This document shows positions 16,470 through 24,028 of a stretch of DNA of 34,211 nucleotides, one piece after another. Position 1 is the first letter of the stretch. Each line of letters begins with the position of its first letter. The notes beneath the pieces are model-generated. The model saw only the letters and a list, made by a program, of their open reading frames with translations. It was not told the origin of the DNA and made no database searches. Both the position numbers and the translations under genes were made by a program. The DNA lies in NCBI GenBank assembly GCA_013203595.1, contig JABMNT010000195.1, forward strand, positions 1-34,211, written 5' to 3'. This DNA is from Rhodospirillales bacterium (lineage in GTDB: Bacteria > Pseudomonadota > Alphaproteobacteria > Rhodospirillales > Casp-alpha2).

Positions 16470-16508
16470 ATTCTGGAAATATAAATCAACTCAAGCCCAG
16501 AGGACATT

Positions 16509-17183
16509 ATGACTATATTTTCCCGTTTAACCGACATTGTTCAATCCAACATCAACGCCCTGCTGGATAAGGCGGAAGAGCCTGAAAAGATGATCCGGCT
16601 GATGATTCAGGAAATGGAGGATACCCTGGTTGAAGTACGCTCAACCGCCGTTAAGGCGATTGCCGACAAGAAGGAAATCCTCAACCGCCTGGAGCGGCTC
16701 GATGCGGCGGCGGCTGAATGGCAGGAGAAAGCCGGTTTTGCGCTGAGCAAAAATCGCGAGGACCTGGCCAAAGGGGCTTTGATTGCCAAGAACAAACTGT
16801 TGGACCAGTGTAATGCCCTGCGCCGGGAACTGGCCGGGATTGAACTGGCGATCGACAAGTATAACGCCGATCTTGGCCAGTTGCAGGCCAAACTGGACGA
16901 GGCGAAAAGCAAAAAGAAAAGCATTGAAATTCGTATGAACACCGCCCAGAAGCGGGTTAAGATACGCCAAACCCTGCACGATGGCCGGGTCGATGATGCG
17001 ATTGAGCGCTATTCCGGTCTGGAGCGTCGGATCAACGAGCTGGAAGCCGGTGCCGAGGTTTATGATCTGGGCAAGGGCCGCACACTGGATGATGAGTTTG
17101 CGGACCTGGCGGCAGAAAGTGCAATTGGCGATGAACTGGCCCGGATGAAAGCGGAACTGGCAAAAAAACAGGCTAAATCCTGA
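16509..17183 (+). CDS. pspA: Phage-shock protein A
   Basis: Peripheral inner-membrane ESCRT-III/Vipp1-like protein of 224 residues. It opens with the amphipathic helix MTIFSRLTDIVQSNINALLDKAEEPEKMI, which binds stressed membrane, followed by long alpha-helical coiled coil to the end. PspA inhibits PspF in the resting state and forms membrane-stabilising assemblies under stress. GAGGA lies five bases before the ATG, and the gene is directly downstream of the sigma-54 promoter. The length equals that of E. coli PspA (222). Confidence 0.94.
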   Translation: MTIFSRLTDIVQSNINALLDKAEEPEKMIRLMIQEMEDTLVEVRSTAVKAIADKKEILNRLERLDAAAAEWQEKAGFALSKNREDLAKGALIAKNKLLDQCNALRRELAGIELAIDKYNADLGQLQAKLDEAKSKKKSIEIRMNTAQKRVKIRQTLHDGRVDDAIERYSGLERRINELEAGAEVYDLGKGRTLDDEFADLAAESAIGDELARMKAELAKKQAKS

Positions 17184-17224
17184 TCCGGTCGCTGCCATGA
17201 ATACTCACTTAGACGGAACGCGTT

Positions 17225-17473
17225 ATGGAATTTATAAGCTTTTTAAATGTCCCGCTCATCATCTTTTTATCGGTGGTTATGCCGATCTGGATTTGGTTTC
17301 ATTATATGACCAAATGGAAACTGATGAAACGGGCCGGTGCCGGCGACGGCGAAACGGTGGTGAATCGCAAGGAATTGCTGCGCCTTAGAGAAACCGCAGG
17401 CGCGCTCGAGGCACGGATCACCGCCCTGGAAACCATACTGGATGCTCAGGCAGCCGATTGGAGAGACAAATGA
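17225..17473 (+). CDS. pspB: Phage-shock protein B
   Basis: Small inner-membrane protein of 82 residues: one N-terminal helix (about 6-26) and a cytoplasmic coiled coil (VVNRKELLRLRETAGALEAR). PspB and PspC sense membrane stress and sequester PspA in E. coli (PspB 74 residues). It lies 41 bases after pspA, and its TGA overlaps the pspC start (ATGA). The order F/A-B-C is classical. Confidence 0.9.
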   Translation: MEFISFLNVPLIIFLSVVMPIWIWFHYMTKWKLMKRAGAGDGETVVNRKELLRLRETAGALEARITALETILDAQAADWRDK

Positions 17474-17970
17474 AATACCGCAAAAGCCAATACCATCATC
17501 AGCATTTTGAGCCAGACTCTGCCGATTATGCCTGCAAACCGGCTGGATTCATCAAAACCACGGTTCGCAAACTGGCGGAAGCCTTTGACGTCTCCTTCAA
17601 GCTGGTGGTGATCGGTTTTGTGCTGTTGTTTATGTTTACCGGGTTCTTTGCCCTGTTCGTGTTTCTGGTGGCCGCCCACTGGGTCCGCTATCCAGATAAG
17701 TATGAGGACTTCTTCGATACGGCTTTCGAAAAATCGCGCCGCGGTTTCAGCCATATGACCGGCAACCGCCGCTACTGGAATTCATCCAAGGCCGCTGGCG
17801 CCAGTGCCGCTGGCGCCAGCGAAACCAGCGCCAGCGCGGCAGATGACGACTTTGATTTTTCCGACCTGAACCGGCAGTTCGACGAGCTGAAACGGCGCAC
17901 CGGCACCATGGAAGCGCATTTGGCTTCCGATGCCTATACATTGAACAGGCAGTTTGATGACCTGAAATAG
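17470..17970 (+). CDS. pspC: Divergent PspC-like protein
   Basis: A 166-residue protein in the pspC position. The C terminus (LKRRTGTMEAHLASDAYTLN then RQF) strongly resembles the PspC tail that ends the E. coli protein. The N terminus does not show the usual PspC-domain opening with RSxxDRxxxGVCGGLA. It has instead a His/Tyr-rich start, one membrane helix at about 43-69 and a cytoplasmic region. A low-complexity Ala/Gly/Ser linker is encoded by two tandem 15-base repeats (17791-17820). The motif LNRQFDELK/LNRQFDDLK occurs twice. ATG 17470 after GAGAG is used; the TTG at 17458 is less likely. Confidence 0.72.
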   Translation: MKYRKSQYHHQHFEPDSADYACKPAGFIKTTVRKLAEAFDVSFKLVVIGFVLLFMFTGFFALFVFLVAAHWVRYPDKYEDFFDTAFEKSRRGFSHMTGNRRYWNSSKAAGASAAGASETSASAADDDFDFSDLNRQFDELKRRTGTMEAHLASDAYTLNRQFDDLK

Positions 17971-17981
17971 GTGGCGTCGGC

Positions 17982-18788
17982 TCAGCCTTTGGAAGGCGCC
18001 ACATCCAGGCGCACGACAATGCCTTCCACATCGGCCGCGGGAGCCGGGTAATAATCCATCACCAGCGGGTCGTGGCCGGGGATGATATGGTCCTCGCTGT
18101 CGGCCAGTTCGCGGAGTTTGTTATAGCCCTCCAGCATCTCGTCGACCTTGAAGATGATCGGGTAGGGGTTTTCGCGCTGCATATTGGCATAGAGATGACT
18201 GGCATCCGAGGCCAGCACCACCCAGCCGCGCTGGGTATGCACGCGCACCGCCTGCAGGCCGGCCGTATGGCCGCCGATCCGGTGCAGGGAAAACCCCGGC
18301 GCCAGTTCCGCATCGCCGTCGTGGAACTGCACCCGGCCCTTGTATACCTCGCGAACCATGCCGGTGACATGGTCCACATCAAAGGGCGTACGGAAATGCC
18401 GGTGGCGCATGAAGCGACCGGTGGCATAGGCCATTTCCGCATCCTGCAGATGGAAAGTACAGGCCGGGAACAGGTCGAAATTACCGACATGGTCATAATG
18501 CAGATGGCTGATGATGACGTCCTGCACAGCGCTGGCGTCGATGCCGACCAGGCTCAGGGACTGCGCCGGACAGCGGATGATCTCGCGCCCGCGCCGGGCC
18601 GCGGTTTCGGCGCTGAAACCGGTATCGATGACAAAGGTCCGGTTTGCCGAGCGGGCAACCCAGACAAAATAATCGATCGGCATGGAGCCGCCGTGGATGT
18701 CCGGCGGGTCCATGAAGTTGAGCTCGGCCGTGCGTTCGTGGCGGGCATATTTGATGGCGTAGACTTCGTAAATCTCGGTATCGCTCAT
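17982..18788 (-). CDS. N-acyl homoserine lactonase-like metallo-beta-lactamase-fold hydrolase
   Basis: Metal-dependent hydrolase of 268 residues. The zinc motif SHLHYDH gives H95, H97, D99 and H100; GGHTAG, LASDASHLY and IIPGHDP supply the other ligands. Overall similarity is to the AttM/BlcC branch of AHL lactonases, which open homoserine lactones or gamma-butyrolactone. There is no signal peptide. GGAGG precedes the ATG. The gene converges on pspC with an 11-base gap. The real lactone substrate cannot be read from the sequence. Confidence 0.8.
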   Translation of the reverse strand: MSDTEIYEVYAIKYARHERTAELNFMDPPDIHGGSMPIDYFVWVARSANRTFVIDTGFSAETAARRGREIIRCPAQSLSLVGIDASAVQDVIISHLHYDHVGNFDLFPACTFHLQDAEMAYATGRFMRHRHFRTPFDVDHVTGMVREVYKGRVQFHDGDAELAPGFSLHRIGGHTAGLQAVRVHTQRGWVVLASDASHLYANMQRENPYPIIFKVDEMLEGYNKLRELADSEDHIIPGHDPLVMDYYPAPAADVEGIVVRLDVAPSKG

Positions 18789-18891
18789 GGGACCTCCGCT
18801 GGTTCGTCATCGCTGCCGGGTTTTGATTTAATTCTGTGAAAACCCGCATTGAGGCATATTGTCGGTTATTGAAAACACATAAGGCAAGTGA

Positions 18892-19143
18892 ATGTTTGGA
18901 CATGGTTATGGCAGGATAAAACGCCGACTGCGCTGGGCGGCGCGGGCGGTCGGGGTATTCGGTGGTTTGTTCGCCTATGAATATGTCTCCGCCAATCCCC
19001 ATCCCGATGTTTTTGGCGCCGCCGACCCCTATGCCGCCGCCGTTGTTGGCTACATCCTCGGCAATCTGTTGCTGACTTTGGCGGTCGTCTGGCTGCTGCG
19101 CCGGATATGGGGCCTGTTCGGCAGCCTGCGCGGGCGGCGCTAA
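18892..19143 (+). CDS. Small membrane protein of unknown function
   Basis: An 83-residue frame starting at ATG 18892, with AAGG seven bases upstream. It has a basic N terminus (RIKRRLRW), a first hydrophobic stretch (AVGVFGGLFAYEYV) and a second helix (GYILGNLLLTLAVVWLL), then a basic tail. Positive flanks indicate that both ends are cytoplasmic. The 3' end overlaps the convergent gpt gene by four bases. I do not recognise the family. A frame on the opposite strand across the same region (18866-19234) has a less natural composition. Confidence 0.6.
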   Translation: MFGHGYGRIKRRLRWAARAVGVFGGLFAYEYVSANPHPDVFGAADPYAAAVVGYILGNLLLTLAVVWLLRRIWGLFGSLRGRR

Positions 19144-19643
19144 CTGTCCTGTTTGCGGCCTTTGACCAGGGGCTGGATATACTGGATTTCCGTATCCCAG
19201 GGAAAGAACACCCAGACGTCCTGCTCGACATCATGGGAATAGGTGTTCACATAGGGCAGGCCCTGGGGCTTGGCGTAAACGGTGGCAAAATGGGCCTTCG
19301 GCAGGAGCCGCAGGGCTTCCTTGGCGGTGGTCCCGGTATCGACCAGATCATCAATCAGCAGCCAGCCCTCGCCTTCTTCGGCCACCGCCTGGTCGGGAAC
19401 CTTGAGGACTTCGAGCTTGCCCTGGACCTGATCGTCATAGGTTGTGATACACAGCGTGTCGACAATCCGGATCTCCATCTCGCGGGCGATGATGGCGGCC
19501 GGCACCAGCCCGCCGCGGGTCAGTGCAATCACCCCTTTCCAGGGGCCATGGGGCAACAGTTTACGGACCAGGTATTTGGAATCGCGATGGACTTCCGCCC
19601 AGGAAACAATGTGATTGAACAGATCGTCGGGTGCTTCGGCCAT
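19140..19643 (-). CDS. gpt: Xanthine phosphoribosyltransferase
   Basis: Purine salvage enzyme of 167 residues converting xanthine and guanine with PRPP to nucleotides; E. coli Gpt has 152 residues. The PRPP loop is LLIDDLVDTGTTAKE, ALTRGGLVPAAIIARE is the preceding conserved segment, and a C-terminal VFFPWDTE is typical of Gpt. AGAGGAGAG lies just before the ATG. It converges on the small membrane protein gene with a short overlap. Confidence 0.88.
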   Translation of the reverse strand: MAEAPDDLFNHIVSWAEVHRDSKYLVRKLLPHGPWKGVIALTRGGLVPAAIIAREMEIRIVDTLCITTYDDQVQGKLEVLKVPDQAVAEEGEGWLLIDDLVDTGTTAKEALRLLPKAHFATVYAKPQGLPYVNTYSHDVEQDVWVFFPWDTEIQYIQPLVKGRKQDS

Positions 19644-19723
19644 CGGTCAACTCTCCTCTGAAAATGGTTTCGGATTAAAACCGATCCGTGGCCCCGGTGC
19701 AATCGCCGGTGCGGTTGTTTCAT

Positions 19724-19756
19724 AAAAAAAACCGGCGCTGATACACCGGTTTTTTT
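19724..19756 (-). terminator. Intrinsic terminator, possibly bidirectional
   Basis: An A-run and CCGG (19724-19735) pair with CCGG and a T-run (19746-19756) around a ten-base loop. It lies 21 bases beyond the stop of the OmpA-like gene, so it ends that minus-strand transcript. The symmetrical A/T runs could also work in the other direction. Confidence 0.85.
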
Positions 19757-19777
19757 AAATCATCAGGTCTTCACAAC

Positions 19778-20938
19778 CTAGCGCAAATAAAGATGCACTT
19801 CATTGGTCCGGGCTTCGGCCATGGTCCGTGCCGATACCGCCACGCGGGACGGCGGCAGGCCCATTTCAATCAACGAACGCAGCACATTCTCTGAATGCCT
19901 GCGGGCCTTGTTGGAATTGAGCGACACCCGTGCCTGTCCGCCACTGGTCGGGGCCACGGCAACCAGATCAAAAACCGCATTCGGGCGCTGCTCGAGAACC
20001 TTGCTGACGGAATTATACAGGGCCTGCTGATAGGGCACATCGGCCCGGTCGAAGCGGATCACGATCAGTGGCCGTTTGCCGGCGGTGTTGTTGGCGACAC
20101 CGGCGGTGACACCAATCCCGGTTCCGGAATTGGCCATGGCGATATTCATCAGGCTGCCGCCGTAAATCTCGCCGGAACGAATGCCGGTCGACAACAGGTT
20201 CAGATTGGCCCGCTCGGTCGATACATAATTGGTCTGACGCCTGACATCGTTGCTGACTTCCTTGAGCAGGCGGTCAATGAGCACGTCGGTCCGGTTCACT
20301 TCGTCTTCCAGAATGGCCAGCTGACGGTGGTCGGCGTCGATCGCACCGGATACGGAAAACGCGGCTTTCGCCGATTCGGCCAAAAACGCCGACATGGTTG
20401 AACTGTTGCCGATATTGCCGGACAGGGTATTCATTTCGGCAACGTCCTGGGACAGGCGGTCAAGGTCCGCCTGGGCGCTGGTGAACTGTTGCACGAGAAT
20501 GGGGTTGCCGGGGGTTGTGCCCACCTGCAGGCGCGCGTTGACCGCGGCAACGGTGCCGTGATAACGCTGCGAATTGGCGACCAGCTGACCACGCAACTGC
20601 TGCAACTGGCCATTATGGCCGGAGATCTGGGCCTGCAGACGCTGCAGTTCCTGGCGCAGTTCGGTGACTTTCTTGCCGACAAAAGTCCCGGTTTCCTGTC
20701 CGTCCGTTACCCCGGGCGGGACAAAATTACCGGTCCCGAGCGCCGGTTGTGGCGATGGAACGCCAGCCGTCGGCTGCCCGTTCTCATCTTCCGCAGCGGC
20801 TGTCTCGGTCGCCGGCGCTTCACTGCCGGCTGGGTCATCCGCTGAAAACGAAGGCCACAGCGAATCTTCCGTAAATGAACACGCGGGCAACATAAGAAGA
20901 GCCCCGACGAGCAAACTCCGAAATCCAGTAGAAACCAT
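19778..20938 (-). CDS. OmpA-like lipoprotein with coiled coil
   Basis: A 386-residue envelope protein starting at ATG 20938, where a lipoprotein signal ends in LMLPAC (C20). A frame from 21028 would place this signal internally and is rejected. After an acidic, Ala/Pro-rich linker comes a Gln/Leu-rich coiled coil (TELRQELQRLQAQISGHNGQ). The last 100 residues have the OmpA C-domain pattern, with IRFDRADVPYQQAL and SLNSNKARRHSENVLRSLIEMG. The usual GHTD aspartate that binds diaminopimelate is not present (VAPTSGG), so peptidoglycan binding may be weak or lost. Role inferred: outer-membrane-anchored structural protein. Confidence 0.68.
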   Translation of the reverse strand: MVSTGFRSLLVGALLMLPACSFTEDSLWPSFSADDPAGSEAPATETAAAEDENGQPTAGVPSPQPALGTGNFVPPGVTDGQETGTFVGKKVTELRQELQRLQAQISGHNGQLQQLRGQLVANSQRYHGTVAAVNARLQVGTTPGNPILVQQFTSAQADLDRLSQDVAEMNTLSGNIGNSSTMSAFLAESAKAAFSVSGAIDADHRQLAILEDEVNRTDVLIDRLLKEVSNDVRRQTNYVSTERANLNLLSTGIRSGEIYGGSLMNIAMANSGTGIGVTAGVANNTAGKRPLIVIRFDRADVPYQQALYNSVSKVLEQRPNAVFDLVAVAPTSGGQARVSLNSNKARRHSENVLRSLIEMGLPPSRVAVSARTMAEARTNEVHLYLR

Positions 20939-21155
20939 GTGCTCGATAACCTCTATATTTATGAGCCCCCGTCCGAGACTCCTGAATTTACAATTCAAAT
21001 CCCACCATTGATTGCTATTATGAATCAATTCGGGACCCGATGTCTCCCCTTTTATTAGGGGGGATACTACTCAATGCCTCCCGCAGGGACAAGAATAGAT
21101 TTTTATAAGTCTTTTCCGTGGGTTATGCGATCAAAAAATTGATGAATATCGGCGC
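20939..21155. other. Intergenic region between OmpA-like gene and tRNA promoter
   Basis: No gene is seen. A hairpin at about 21048-21066 pairs TCTCCCC with GGGGGGA around a seven- to eight-base AT loop. No T-run follows on either strand, so it is not called a terminator. It lies upstream of the OmpA-like gene and could form part of its regulatory region. Confidence 0.35.
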
Positions 21156-21184
21156 TTGCCAAGCCCGCTGGCGTTTAGTAGGTT
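21156..21184 (+). promoter_or_regulatory. Probable housekeeping promoter of the tRNA-Arg pair
   Basis: TTGCCA at 21156-21161 and TAGGTT at 21179-21184 are separated by exactly 17 bases. A CCGCCC/GGGCGG hairpin follows in the leader before the first tRNA sequence at 21241. Position and spacing support promoter function. Confidence 0.5.
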
Positions 21185-21240
21185 CCGCCCACTTCAGAAC
21201 GGCCCCACAGGGCGGCGCGCAAGCGCATTTAGTTCGAACT

Positions 21241-21288
<48 letters not shown>

Positions 21289-21406
21289 TTGATCAAGGGG
21301 ATGCGGTACGAAAGCTGGAATGCGGGCCAAATCCAGCTGGGACAAAAAACAGGCCATCCGTCGGGGTTCCATCAGGAAACCAAGGCATAAGTGTTTGAAA
21401 TTAAAC

Positions 21407-21483
21407 GGACCCGTAGCTCAGCTGGATAGAGTACTTGACTACGAATCAAGGGGCCGGGAGTTCGAATCTCTCCGGGTCCGCCA
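21407..21483 (+). tRNA. tRNA-Arg (ACG)
   Basis: A complete 77-base tRNA with CCA encoded. The acceptor GGACCCG pairs with CGGGTCC. The D-arm is GTAGCTCAGCTGGATAGAGT. The anticodon stem CTTGA/TCAAG holds loop CTACGAA with anticodon ACG. The T-arm CGGGAGTTCGAATCTCTCC is intact. A34 would be edited to inosine to read CGN codons. It is probably transcribed from the promoter at 21156 through the truncated copy. Confidence 0.95.
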
Positions 21484-21493
21484 TTTCAAAACC

Positions 21494-21527
21494 AAGGACT
21501 TAGCGGTTATCTGCTAGGTCCTTTATT
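21494..21527 (+). terminator. Intrinsic terminator after tRNA-Arg
   Basis: Eleven-base arms AAGGACTTAGC (21494-21504) and GCTAGGTCCTT (21513-21523) pair with one wobble around an eight-base loop, followed by TATT. It starts 11 bases after the CCA of tRNA-Arg. Confidence 0.8.
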
Positions 21528-21873
21528 CTTCCGGGTAGGCGATAAGTGTTCAAATTGCAGATCGTTCGCCCGTTTTATCAATCCCTCCGATTCGATGACG
21601 ATAAGGCCTGTCCGGTTAATCGGGCCTGTTTCCAGCCAACATGGGAAGTGTTCAGTTGATTGTGAACAGGTGAACGATTGGCCTCGCCTTTGCGGGCGCA
21701 CCATTCATACGACAAGCCGGTATCAGGGGCCTGGCTCATTCCAGCCGGTAACGGATCAGCGTGTTTTTCCGGCCCTTCTGGATTCGCCGCTGCGTGCAGC
21801 CGGATGATCTGTCCGGTCGCCGGATCCTCTTTTTTTAGGTGACTTAGCCTGACCTTGCGATTAATCTCGGGTC
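21528..21873. other. Intergenic region before mlaA, no gene seen
   Basis: About 350 bases follow the tRNA terminator. Frames on both strands here are short, lack ribosome sites and have unnatural composition. A T-run at 21830-21837 has no strong stem before it. No copy of the dispersed repeat is present. The mlaA promoter is probably within the last 150 bases but cannot be placed. Confidence 0.4.
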
Positions 21874-22977
21874 ATGAACTGCTTTGTTGCATCCGCCCTT
21901 TCGATTAAAGCGCTCAGGCTGGTTTCGCTGGCCGCTGTGTGGCGATGGGTATTGCTGATTGGTATCGGTGTTTCGCCCGCGGCCCAGGGGGCGGAGGTTT
22001 CCGTCAGGCTTGAGTCTGAGAACCGGCCCCTGTTTTCTTCTGTTTCCCTGCGCCCGACAACGGAGCTTGCGCTGGCCCGGCAAGCGGTCAGCGACATACG
22101 CCCAGTGGACAGCGCCGGGCGTCTGGTGAAAAAAACACCGGCCCGGTCCGAGACGCCCGGCCTGCGTATCCGGCCACGCCAGGCCCGGGATTTTTTCGAC
22201 AGTCTGGGGCTTACCCCTTCGGCGAAACGGGTCGACAGAGCCCTGTCCGAGATCGATACAAGCCTGCGTCAACAGGCCGTTGCCCTCGGCGGCACTTGGA
22301 GAAAATGGACGGCGGCAGTGTCACCGGAGGCGGAGGTGGACGCAGCAGAGGTGGAAAATCCTGATCCCTTCGAAGCCATGAACAGGCTGTCCTTTGATTT
22401 CAATACAGGTCTGCAGGAGAAGGTGCTGGACCCGGTTGTCGATTTTTATCTGGAAAACACCACAGTCCCCGTGCGTAAGGGTGTGCGTAATTTTTTCAAT
22501 AATATTCACGAGCCCCTGACCATCGCCAGTTACGCCCTGGAAGGCAACATCGCGGGCGCCGGCAACGCAACCGCCCGCTTTGCCATCAACACAACCGTTG
22601 GCCTGGTCGGCATCTATGACAGGGCGGCGGAATTCGGATACCCGCGCCAACCGCGCAATCTGGAAGTGACAGCCTGTGTCTACGGTGTATCGGCGGGGCC
22701 CTATGTGGTGCTGCCGGTGCTCGGTTCGGCGACCGTGCGCGATGCGGTCGTCCGCCTGACAACAATGGCAATCTATATGGAAGCCATGGGCCTGCCGGTG
22801 TTCGTTCCCTACCGGGGTTCCAGCCTGGCTGTCCAGTATGAGCAGGTCCGCGATAAACAGGAGTTCCTGACATCGTTTTCAATGGACCCTTATGCGACCT
22901 ATCGGGATCTGTATCTGCGCATGCGCGAAACCGGCTGTGGTCTGGTCAGCGATTCGGAACAGGTCTTTCCGCGCTAG
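21874..22977 (+). CDS. mlaA: MlaA/VacJ-family protein with N-terminal extension
   Basis: Outer-membrane component of retrograde phospholipid transport (Mla pathway). The MlaA domain starts at D164 with DPFEAMNRLSFDFN and includes VRNFFNNIHEP, FAINTTVGLVGIYDRA and GPYVVLPVLGSATVRDAV. The 367-residue protein is much longer than E. coli MlaA (251). Residues from about 43 to 160 form an extension of unknown role, helical and charged. The signal peptide (about 15-40, ending near AQGA) has no lipobox cysteine, so lipid anchoring is not predicted. The other mla genes are not in the window. Confidence 0.85.
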   Translation: MNCFVASALSIKALRLVSLAAVWRWVLLIGIGVSPAAQGAEVSVRLESENRPLFSSVSLRPTTELALARQAVSDIRPVDSAGRLVKKTPARSETPGLRIRPRQARDFFDSLGLTPSAKRVDRALSEIDTSLRQQAVALGGTWRKWTAAVSPEAEVDAAEVENPDPFEAMNRLSFDFNTGLQEKVLDPVVDFYLENTTVPVRKGVRNFFNNIHEPLTIASYALEGNIAGAGNATARFAINTTVGLVGIYDRAAEFGYPRQPRNLEVTACVYGVSAGPYVVLPVLGSATVRDAVVRLTTMAIYMEAMGLPVFVPYRGSSLAVQYEQVRDKQEFLTSFSMDPYATYRDLYLRMRETGCGLVSDSEQVFPR

Positions 22978-23034
22978 GCAGTGCGGACAGATAACGCCAT
23001 CCTCCAACACCTGATCATGGCCGCGCCGGGCAGC

Positions 23035-23203
23035 GAGTGCCTTTCCTATTGATATGGAAACAGCTGAGATCGGAAATGTGGCCCGCTGGCGGCGTCGCGA
23101 ATGCTCACCGATAAAACCCCGCATTGCTGCGTGAACCACTCCTTGTCAGGGAACCAGTGAAGGTGTCTCTGTGATTCCATATCAATAGGAAAGGCAAAAC
23201 TAG
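23035..23203. repeat. Terminal-inverted-repeat element, copy C (compact, best preserved)
   Basis: A perfect 22-base inverted repeat bounds the element (23038-23059 and 23175-23196), beginning TGCCTTTCCTATTGATATGG. The 159-base element lies in the gap between mlaA and the convergent secreted-protein gene, and a CTAG follows its right end at 23200-23203. Its inner part contains sequence found in reverse orientation in copy A, and its right half matches copy B. No coding frame is present. It is probably a non-autonomous mobile element or a structured intergenic repeat. Confidence 0.8.
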
Positions 23204-23239
23204 CCCAGTTTTAAAAGGGATACAGAGCCGGTGGGGGCT

Positions 23240-23821
23240 TCACTGCGGTGCGGCGGCCTCGTTTGAGGAGCTTTCCCGGCTGCCCTCATCCCGCCGCCAG
23301 TCTTCGAGAAACCCCCCGATCAGGCGATTAACTGCGCCCTCCACGGCCACGGCGTGGTCGGTGGGCGGCGACATAACCTGCTTGCCACGCTGCCAGAGCA
23401 CGACGTAACCGGATTTCAGGGCGCCCTGGGTTTCATCAAAAAAGGAAACCAGTTTATAGCTGCCCAGCATTGTCGCACTGGAGCAGACACCGCGCGCCGC
23501 ATCATGAACTGTGAGAATGCTGACCGTCAGCAAATGCGCAGGAGTCTCGACAACCTGCAGGCCGCCGGCCTTTAATTCCTCTTCCATATGGGGCAGCAGA
23601 TCATCCAGATCCGGGCCGCAATTGACCGCATCCGGAGTCGTCTGGCTGGCTGTGACACGGACGCTGGTCAGATTCGCGAGATTCGCATCCGGCACCCGCA
23701 GGTTGCCGGTCTGCGCCATGGCCATTGACCCGAGGATCAGGTTCAGGCCTGCCCCTAATACCAGATAGCGGAAAATGCTTAAAACGCGGCCTGTACGCGC
23801 CTGATCAGACATATCACTCAT
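23240..23821 (-). CDS. Secreted protein of unknown function
   Basis: A 193-residue protein with a signal peptide (hydrophobic FRYLVLGAGLNLILGSMAMA, cleavage near AMAQ). The mature part has two cysteines that could form a disulfide (VNCGPDLDD and GVCSSATM) and a predicted alpha/beta domain with VRVTASQTTP, LLTVSILTV and YVVLWQRGKQVMSPPTDHAV. The last 20 residues are polar and low in complexity. GAGG precedes the ATG. I do not recognise the family. It converges on mlaA with repeat copy C in between. Confidence 0.65.
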   Translation of the reverse strand: MSDMSDQARTGRVLSIFRYLVLGAGLNLILGSMAMAQTGNLRVPDANLANLTSVRVTASQTTPDAVNCGPDLDDLLPHMEEELKAGGLQVVETPAHLLTVSILTVHDAARGVCSSATMLGSYKLVSFFDETQGALKSGYVVLWQRGKQVMSPPTDHAVAVEGAVNRLIGGFLEDWRRDEGSRESSSNEAAAPQ

Positions 23822-23933
23822 AGTTCCTCGACATCGGGTTCATCGTCAAATCGCAGTTTTGCCAAGGCACAATGCGAGGACCGGGCGGCTCCGTCAAGGC
23901 CCTCATCCGCGTCAATTTGTCGCCCCGCCCTAC

Positions 23934-23962
23934 TGGCCAAGTTGATTAAGGGCTGTTACAAT
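23934..23962 (+). promoter_or_regulatory. Possible promoter of the metal-efflux adaptor gene
   Basis: TGGCCA at 23934-23939 and TACAAT at 23957-23962 are 17 bases apart. The -10 is close to consensus and the -35 matches TTGACA at four of six positions. The leader to ATG 24029 would be about 60 bases. Confidence 0.35.
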
Positions 23963-24028
23963 ACACGGCCAGTTTCCGAGTACCAAATTATAGTTTTTGT
24001 GTCAAAGATCCGTAAGAGGAATAATTAT

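Noticed and set aside
17197-17388. 63-codon frame overlapping pspB
   Set aside because: Out of frame with pspB, which has the expected helix, coiled coil and ATGA overlap with pspC.
17791-17820. Tandem 15-base repeats as a minisatellite or CRISPR-like array
   Set aside because: Only two copies, in frame, coding for an Ala/Gly/Ser linker in the PspC-like protein. No CRISPR array was seen anywhere in the window.
18866-19234. 122-codon minus-strand frame opposite the small membrane protein
   Set aside because: It is Arg/Ser/Pro-rich with no membrane or domain pattern. The plus-strand frame has a ribosome site and sensible helices.
21289-21406. Group I intron in the first tRNA-Arg
   Set aside because: Such introns sit in the anticodon loop and are followed by a 3' exon. 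Here the anticodon loop is intact and no T-arm or acceptor 3' strand follows.
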